Assembly (NCBI RefSeq): GCF_028640845.1
Contig: NC_080542.1
Span: 19,563,007 to 19,627,006, forward strand
Direction: 5' to 3'
Source of the DNA: Ahaetulla prasina
Lineage: Eukaryota; Chordata; Lepidosauria; Squamata; Colubridae
Length of the DNA stretch: 64,000 bases
Positions within the stretch are counted from its first letter, which is position 1. The number at the start of each line of letters is the position of its first letter. Position numbers and translations under genes: made by a program. A model generated the notes under the pieces. It was not told where the DNA came from, searched no databases, and saw only the letters and a program-made list of their open reading frames with translations. Positions 58,253 to 64,000 of the stretch are shown here, piece after piece.

Positions 58253-61200
58253 CTGCAGAGAGTAGAAAAAATAAAAGAGTACAGGTAGTTCTCAACTTGC
58301 AACATTCATTTAGTGACCGTTCGAAGTTACAGTGGCACTGAATAAAGTGACTTACGAATAGTTTTCACACTTAATGATCATTGCAGCATCCCCATGGTCA
58401 TGTGATCAAAATTCAGACACTTGGCATGTACAGGTAGCCCTCAACTTATGTCCACAATTGAGCCCAAAATTTATGTTGCAAAGTGAGAAATTTGTTAAGT
58501 GGATTTTGCCCCATTTTATCACCTTTCTTACCTAACATTTGTTAAGTGAATCATTGCAGTTGTTAAATTAGTAATAGGGTAATACAGGTAAGTGAATCTG
58601 CTTTTCTCATTGACTTTCCTTGTGAGAAGGTCGCAAAAGAGGATTATATAACTCTGGGACACTGCAACCATAATAAATGTGAGTCAATTGTCAAGCATCC
58701 AAATGTAAATCACATAACTTTGGGGATGAAAAATGGTCATCGGTCACTTTTTTCAGTGCTATTGTAACTTTAAACAGTGACTAAACAAACTGTTGTAACT
58801 CAAGGACTACCAGTATTTATGTCAATTAAACTGTTCTGGGGTCACATGATCCCATTTTAACCCTCCCAGCCAACTTCTGTCAAGCAAAGTCAATGGGGGA
58901 AGCCAGATTAGCTTAGTGACTGCATGATTCATGTAACAACTGCAGTCATTCGTTTAACAATTGTGACAAAAATGGTCGTAAAATGGGACAAAAAACTCAC
59001 TTAACAGCTGCCTTGCTGTTGTAAATCAAGGACTACCTTGATTTACAGATATCACTTTCTGCTAACTGGAGCCATTTTTTGCGTGGAAAATAATGGAATA
59101 TGGAAAATAATCTCGTATCCAAAACAGGTCTCTGTGATGCACTTGCTCCTTGACACCCAGGGAGCTTTCCATTCAAACCTTCCACTCCAGTATTCAGTGG
59201 CCAAAATCGCATAGTTTTCCTAAATATGGGGCATATTTGGGAGGAGGGCAGCTTGACGCCTCACTTTTTAAGTGGCAAGGAATTCTAGAAGAACCTTCTC
59301 AAAGTGGGTGTCTCAAGATATGAAGGGCTGCACTTTCCAAACACCAGCCAGTATGGCTAGTGGCTCAGATGACTGGGGATTGTGGATGTTGTAGCTCTCA
59401 TAATCTTGTTGAGTCCTTGGTGGTCCTTGAGCTTGGTGGCTTTCTTAGAATATAATTTTTTTTTATTGGCCAAGTGTGATTGGACACACAAGGAATTTGT
59501 CTTGGTGCATATGCTCTCAGTGTACATAAAAGAAAAGTTACCTTCATCAAGGTACAACATTTACAACACTTAATGATAGTCATAAGGTACAAATCTAACA
59601 CTTAATGATACAACACTTAATGATAGTCATAGGCTACAATGTTCTTGCAGACAATTCACTACCAATTTCATTAAAATCAAAGAAATTTCATTTCATTTCA
59701 TTATCAGTGTCCTGATAGCAGTGTTCCAATATCTCAGGGGCTGCCACAAAGAAGGAGGGATCAATTCTCCAAAGCACCAGAGGGAAGGACAAGAAGCAAT
59801 GGGTGGAAACTAATCAAGGAGAAAACCACCCTAGAACTAAGGAGAAGTTAACCTGACAGTTAGAACAATTAATCAGTGGAGCGACTTGCCTCCAGAAGTT
59901 GTGGGTGCTCCCAACACTGGAGGCTTTTAAGCAGAGATTGGACAACCATTTGTCTGAAATGGTATACGATTTCCTGCTTGAGCATGGGACTGGACTAGAA
60001 GACCTCCAAGGTCCCTTCCAACTGTTATTCCGCATTTATGATGTTATCTAATTAGGTAATGAAATGTCTACAAGAAAACAGCAAGCTCAGAGAGCACCAA
60101 GGACCCTACAGTTCAATCCTGAGCTATAAATAATCTCTTCTATAGCTCCCATAATCTTTTTACAATCTATATATTGTTGTAGAAAGCACAAGGCTGCAGG
60201 CGTCAGACAGGGAATTTTTTTAAAAAATTTACATTTATATCCCGCCCTTCTCCGAAGACTCAGGGCGGCTTACATTGTGTAAGGCGAATCTTGTAACTAG
60301 GATCTTCATTGGGAACATAAATCCAAATAACAGAAAACAGAATTACAGAAGATACATCTCAACATGGCAGATTCTTCTACAGCAGGGGTGTCAAACTTAA
60401 GGTGCTTAGATATGGCCTGCAGGGCCACCCTGAAAACAATGAAGGACTGGCCCGCAATGCCTCTGCCAGTGAAAACAGAGCTCAGGAGAGCCACCGCAGA
60501 GGGTTGCAGGAGGATGTTGTAGCCATTGGAAGAGCACTTGAGCCACCACAGGCGCCCCCGACATGAATGACTTTGAGTTGGTCACCCCAGACCACCCCCA
60601 CAAAGTCAAACACAACCCTGATGTGGCCCTCAATGAAATTGAGTTTGACACCCCTGCTCTACAGTTACCAGAAGGCAGGAAGTATGTGGCATTGTTTCGC
60701 CACACACCTTAGATTAGCCAGTCTAATTTTCTGGATGTGCACTACAGAGTGAATCCCTGTATTGCATACCAAGCTGACATGTCATACACCAGGTTGTGGC
60801 TCTGTGCATCATTCTATCATAAGCTATGACATTCAACTCATCTATGGCTGAAGGCAGCTGCCACCTGACCTTAAGATGTTGATTGGGCCGTTTGAAAGCA
60901 AATGCAAGAGGAGCATTCATCCTGCAAAATTTAATTTAAACAAGCAGATGGCAAGAACCATTCCAAATCTTGAATCTTTTTAGCACAATGCAACAAACAA
61001 GGATAGGTTTCAAAAGAGGAAACAGAAAAAAATTGCAAATTTTGAAGAGCTGCATCTTTGCAATTTCTGACATGCTGGAGTCTTGGGCAACCAAACAATC
61101 TACTAAATGTTTTCCTGTATTTAGCTTTTCTAACCAGCCAATTGCTCTTCCATTGTGGTATAGAGATAGTTGAAAGAAACAATTCTAACCCCACACCGAG

Positions 61201-61558
61201 AGTATAAATTTTACATATATATATATAAATTAATCTGCTGCCTGTCATATTTTGTTGAAAACACTCCTGTTTTAAAATATCCCTTCCATCTCCGCTGTTT
61301 CATTTCCTCATTTCTCAACACTCCTCCCAAATGCCTGGCTGTCAATTATAGAGCTTAAAACCTATTTCTCATACTTGCGTAGACAAGAAAGGAGCCCTTA
61401 AAACAGTTATGATCTCGTCTTAAAGGAATCAGCAGCTTCTGGCGGTTTGCTCCGCTCCGCTTCCAATGGCTTCAGGCTCCTTAGATGAGATCTTTATTCT
61501 TACCTTTGTCTCTGGATTCCTCCCTTTCCTCCGACCCTCCTAAAGGCTCCCCTTCCAT
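57057..61558 (-). CDS. C2H2 zinc-finger protein, nine fingers, two coding exons
   Basis: A 55-nt exon (61504-61558) and a 1196-nt exon (57057-58252) join in phase 1 to 416 residues. The N-terminal 148 residues are acidic and proline-containing. No KRAB, SCAN or BTB motif was recognised. From about residue 149 there are nine 28-residue C2H2 units with TGEKP/TGERP/SGEKP linkers, such as [20 protein letters not shown]. The last unit ends HLAHVH, a longer His spacing. It is likely a nuclear sequence-specific DNA-binding regulator with unknown target. The N-terminus resembles those of expanded reptile zinc-finger families, so I give no symbol. ZNF668 and ZNF646 lie in the human KAT8 region, but orthology cannot be shown here. 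Only this exon arrangement was considered; 5' UTR exons are unknown. Confidence 0.85.
58282..59038. repeat. MITE, CAGGTAGTCC family, outer copy of a MITE-in-MITE nest
   Basis: The outer copy runs 58282-58430 and resumes at 58813. The join restores the family order CTTGGC...TATTTATG. It lies just upstream of the zinc-finger exon acceptor. Confidence 0.85.
58431..58812. repeat. MITE, CAGGTAGTCC family, inner copy, reverse
   Basis: CAGGTAGCCCTCAACTTATG to CAAGGACTACCAG, with TA at 58429-58430 and 58813-58814. Confidence 0.88.
59450..59690 (-). repeat. 3' end of the 47.5-kb LINE family
   Basis: Shares TTGGCCAAGTGTGATTGGAC and GCATATGCTCTCAGTGTA with the 3' end of the full-length LINE; the remainder is truncated. 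Confidence 0.82.
59700..60035 (+). repeat. CR1-like LINE 3' region
   Basis: Starts TGATAGCAGTGTTCCAATAT and ends CCTCCAAGGTCCCTTCCAAC. Confidence 0.8.
60383..60656. repeat. hAT MITE, TGTCAAACTT end type
   Basis: CAGGGGTGTCAAACTTAAGG to TTGAGTTTGACACCCCTG, 274 bp. Target duplication TTCTACAG/CTCTACAG. Confidence 0.92.
61504..61558 (-). CDS. Zinc-finger gene, first coding exon (predicted)
   Basis: ATG followed by [17 protein letters not shown] and donor G|GTAAGAA. The 55 nt leave phase 1, exactly what the finger exon needs to form the Gly codon. It is preceded by GC-rich sequence with a CRE. Without this exon the finger exon has no upstream in-frame ATG of its own that avoids the intron. Confidence 0.7.
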
Positions 61559-61731
61559 CCCAAGACCGCCCTCGTATCCTAGAAAACGGGACTCTGCGAA
61601 ATCCTCACACTTTTGCTTTTCGTTTCCTAAGGCAACAATCAAGAGCAGTTGCAAAACACCAGGCAGTTATCACAATCCTGCGGCTTTGCAAATGGGTAAT
61701 GCCTACAGAAGGATAAGAGGGAACCCAGTGA

Positions 61732-61739
61732 TGACGTCA
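61732..61739. promoter_or_regulatory. CRE palindrome upstream of the zinc-finger gene
   Basis: A perfect TGACGTCA lies about 175 bp upstream of the predicted ATG, in a GC-rich stretch. It is a candidate CREB/ATF site marking the promoter. Confidence 0.5.
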
Positions 61740-62289
61740 TATCCTTGAAGTTCACATGATGCAGGGGGAAATTAACAGAGGGGCGGGGGAGAATCTTGGG
61801 GGCAGGTTGCTAGGAAACCAAAGGAAACCCCCAAGATAAGGACCTAAAAAGGGTGGGGGAGGGGATGGGGGAATGAGGACTTTGCTTCGGATACATGGCA
61901 AAAGATGAGAACAGCCCCCCCCCCCTTTGTTGCTTCTTCTTTTCATACTGGCAGAAATTCAACAGGAGAAGAATTTACATGGCACAGCTTCGTCGAGGAA
62001 TCTGCCTACCCCATATATACCCTGCTTGTTTTTGCAGCTGTCGAACACAAAAAAACTAAATGTGCCTTTTTAGAACATGGGGGATTTTAAGAGTCTGCAG
62101 AATCTCAGTAAAGTTTTGGAGACTTTTAATTTGCGTCTTGCTTGAATTAGGGGAATGGACCCAAATCTCAGCACCCCAGGGCACAGAAGGAAGAAGGGTA
62201 CCAATAGAGGAGAATGTTGGTAGCTCAGGGTTGTTTTTATTTAATATCCTATGACTATCACTGTGTTGTATCTTAGGATTTATGATGAT

Positions 62290-62500
62290 TGTGTTTTATG
62301 ATTATGATCATGATTTATAACTTGTTGCTTTTATGTACACTGAGAGTTTCTGCACCAGAGACAAATTCCTTGTGTGTCCAATCACATTTGGCCAATAAAA
62401 AATATTCTGTTCTACTCTACTCTACTCTACTCTACTCTACTCTACTCTACTCTACTCTACTCTACTCTACTCTACTCTACTCTACTCTATTCTTTTCTTT
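62290..62500 (+). repeat. 3' end of the same LINE family, with pentanucleotide tail
   Basis: Plus-strand copy containing TTGTGTGTCCAATCACATTT and GGCCAATAAAAAATATTCTG, running straight into a (TCTAC)n array. Confidence 0.85.
62410..62490 (+). repeat. (TCTAC)n microsatellite, about 15 units
   Basis: Continuous pentanucleotide repeats directly after a LINE 3' end, ending TCTATTC. Confidence 0.95.
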
Positions 62501-62504
62501 CCTT

Positions 62505-62645
62505 GGTGCTCGCTGAGCTTGGTTATTTTGCTGCAGACATTTCATTACCCAAACTAGATAACACCATGGTAGCATTGATGATATGACCTAGTTTGGATAA
62601 TGAAATGTCTGCAACGAAACAACCAAGTTCAGAGAGGACTTCTCA
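62505..62645. repeat. Fold-back repeat (GACATTTCATTACCCAAACT family)
   Basis: GCAGACATTTCATTACCCAA and TTGGATAATGAAATGTCTGC form two arms about 40 bp apart. Related pieces occur at 5240-5310 and 60040-60110. Confidence 0.7.
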
Positions 62646-63419
62646 AGGAAGAAGAGTGCTGGAGTTTTTGTTTTTTCTTCTTCTTTCAACATTTGCTATT
62701 CCACAGTTGTAGACACCCCATTTCCTCTTGCAGTAGGTCATATGATTTAAAAATACAACTGGCAAACGATTTAAAAATACAATTAGTTCAAAGTATCCAA
62801 CACCCCTATTCGCCTATGAATTATTTTGTTTTAAATGTCCTAGTGTATAAATTCAATATAAAACTCTGGAACAATTTATAATAGCATATATACCAACTGG
62901 TTGATACGATTGTTCCTTCTTTACAGGCTGGGGTCCACACCAGGAGAAGTTACTGCAAATAAGTTTTGGCTTTTACTTCATTTATCAAAGCCAGTTTTCT
63001 AAAAGAAAAAAAATTGTAACTGGCTTTCAGATTTATCAATTTATCAGAGTATTAATATGCTTTGATATAGAACATTTGTATTGGTCAATAAGATGTAATA
63101 TACTGTACAATCACATACAACCACAATTTATGTTGACCTCCCACCATTTTATATATAGAATTGGCATGATAAAATAAGGCCAGTGGTTCCATTGTGAAAT
63201 GACAGAAGATAAAAGATATCCTTGATGAGTTGCACAAAGCATATAAATAGATGAAGCAATAATCCTATTTGCAATCCTATAGGTTACAGTGTGTTATTAT
63301 ATTACAATGTATTATAATAACACATTGTAATCCACTTAATTAAAAAAAGGAAATCTATGCTTAGCAAAAGGTTGCTCCAAAACACTTTTTTTAAGCCTTC
63401 AAAAATTATACTGTTTAGG
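62646..63419. other. AT-rich sequence, nothing recognised
   Basis: No supported coding exon, repeat end or structured element seen. Confidence 0.5.
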
Positions 63420-63625
63420 TTCAAGTCTAGAAAGTGGAAGACTGTGAGTTCAAATGCTGTCTTAACCATGAAAGCCAGCTGGGTGACTTTGGGCCAGTCA
63501 CTCTCTCTCAGCCCACTCCCACCTCACAGGATTGTTGTTGTGAGGAAAATAGAAGGAGGAAGGTATGTTGGATATGTTTGCTGCCTTGTGTTATTTGTAA
63601 AAATAATAAAGGCAGGATGCAAATA
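63420..63625 (+). repeat. Sauria-type SINE
   Basis: tRNA-like head, then GAAAGCCAGCTGGGTGACTT, CAGTCACTCTCTCTCAGCCC and the tail TTATTTGTAAAAATAATAAA. Matches the split copy at 10.4-11.1 kb. Confidence 0.85.
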
Positions 63626-64000
63626 CATAAACAGATAACATAAATGCTGTAATACTGGCTTATTTTAAGCCAATTACTGGGAGATGAAATCCACACAAGT
63701 TGTTGAGGTTGAGACACACTGGTTTATATCACAATAATATAAATAACAATTATTGCTGGTTCTGATTTTTCTGAGTGTTTACTTAAAATGTCAACTAATA
63801 ATGTGATATTATCACCCTTTTATAAAACCAGATTGCCCAGCTGACAGCACAGTAATATCTAGGTTAGGCTTGTTTATTTATTAATTAATAGAATTTCCCA
63901 TCCTTCCTTCCCCCCAAAAATAAATTGACTCAAGGCAGCTTACAGAACTTAAATATACAACACAATACTCAATCTATATAATAATCAAAATAGTTAATCT

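Noticed and set aside
62410..62490. CRISPR-like array
   Set aside because: It is a 5-bp tandem repeat without spacers, attached to a LINE 3' end in a vertebrate genome.

Overview
This window looks like a piece of a squamate reptile genome, most likely a snake. The host genes are vertebrate and intron-rich. The repeats include Sauria-type tRNA SINEs, CR1-like LINE 3' ends, and a LINE family whose 3' tails run into pentanucleotide microsatellites, as reported for snake genomes. No bacterial, organellar or CRISPR-like feature was seen. The species call is inference from repeat content.

Three host genes were reconstructed exon by exon, with splice phases checked by hand. (1) A prostasin-like, probably GPI-anchored trypsin-type serine protease (PRSS8-like), plus strand, 9770-16149. 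Five exons are identified; the signal-peptide exon was not found. (2) KAT8 (MOF), the MYST-family histone H4K16 acetyltransferase, minus strand, 44776-20358. All 11 coding exons are present and join in frame to 475 codons. (3) A C2H2 zinc-finger gene with nine fingers, minus strand, 61558-57057. It has a 55-nt first coding exon and one large finger exon. PRSS8 and KAT8 lie tail to tail, matching the PRSS8-KAT8 linkage of human 16p11.2. BCKDK, next to KAT8 in human, was not seen; repeat-rich DNA and the zinc-finger gene occupy that side.

The rest is mostly layered transposable elements: a 1.6-kb Tc1 element with one nonsense codon in its transposase and nearly identical 199-bp inverted repeats (KAT8 intron 7); an internally deleted relative of another Tc1/mariner family (3666-4240); a 5'-truncated LINE with RT (29.2-30.7 kb); an apparently full-length 3.5-kb LINE dropped into a MITE (47551-51053) and a partial sister copy (42.8-43.85 kb); an A-rich L1-like insertion with a long target duplication (37.5-39.9 kb); more than 20 copies of a TA-flanked MITE beginning CAGGTAGTCC; many hAT-type MITEs with 8-bp target duplications, often resembling nTCTAGAn; and two tRNA-SINE designs that share a central module.

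No new gene system such as a defence locus or biosynthetic cluster is evident. The most informative signals are the nested-insertion record, the recurrent hAT target motif, and the nearly intact Tc1 copy. Boundaries of degraded repeats are approximate. Family names rest on recognition from memory, without database searches.
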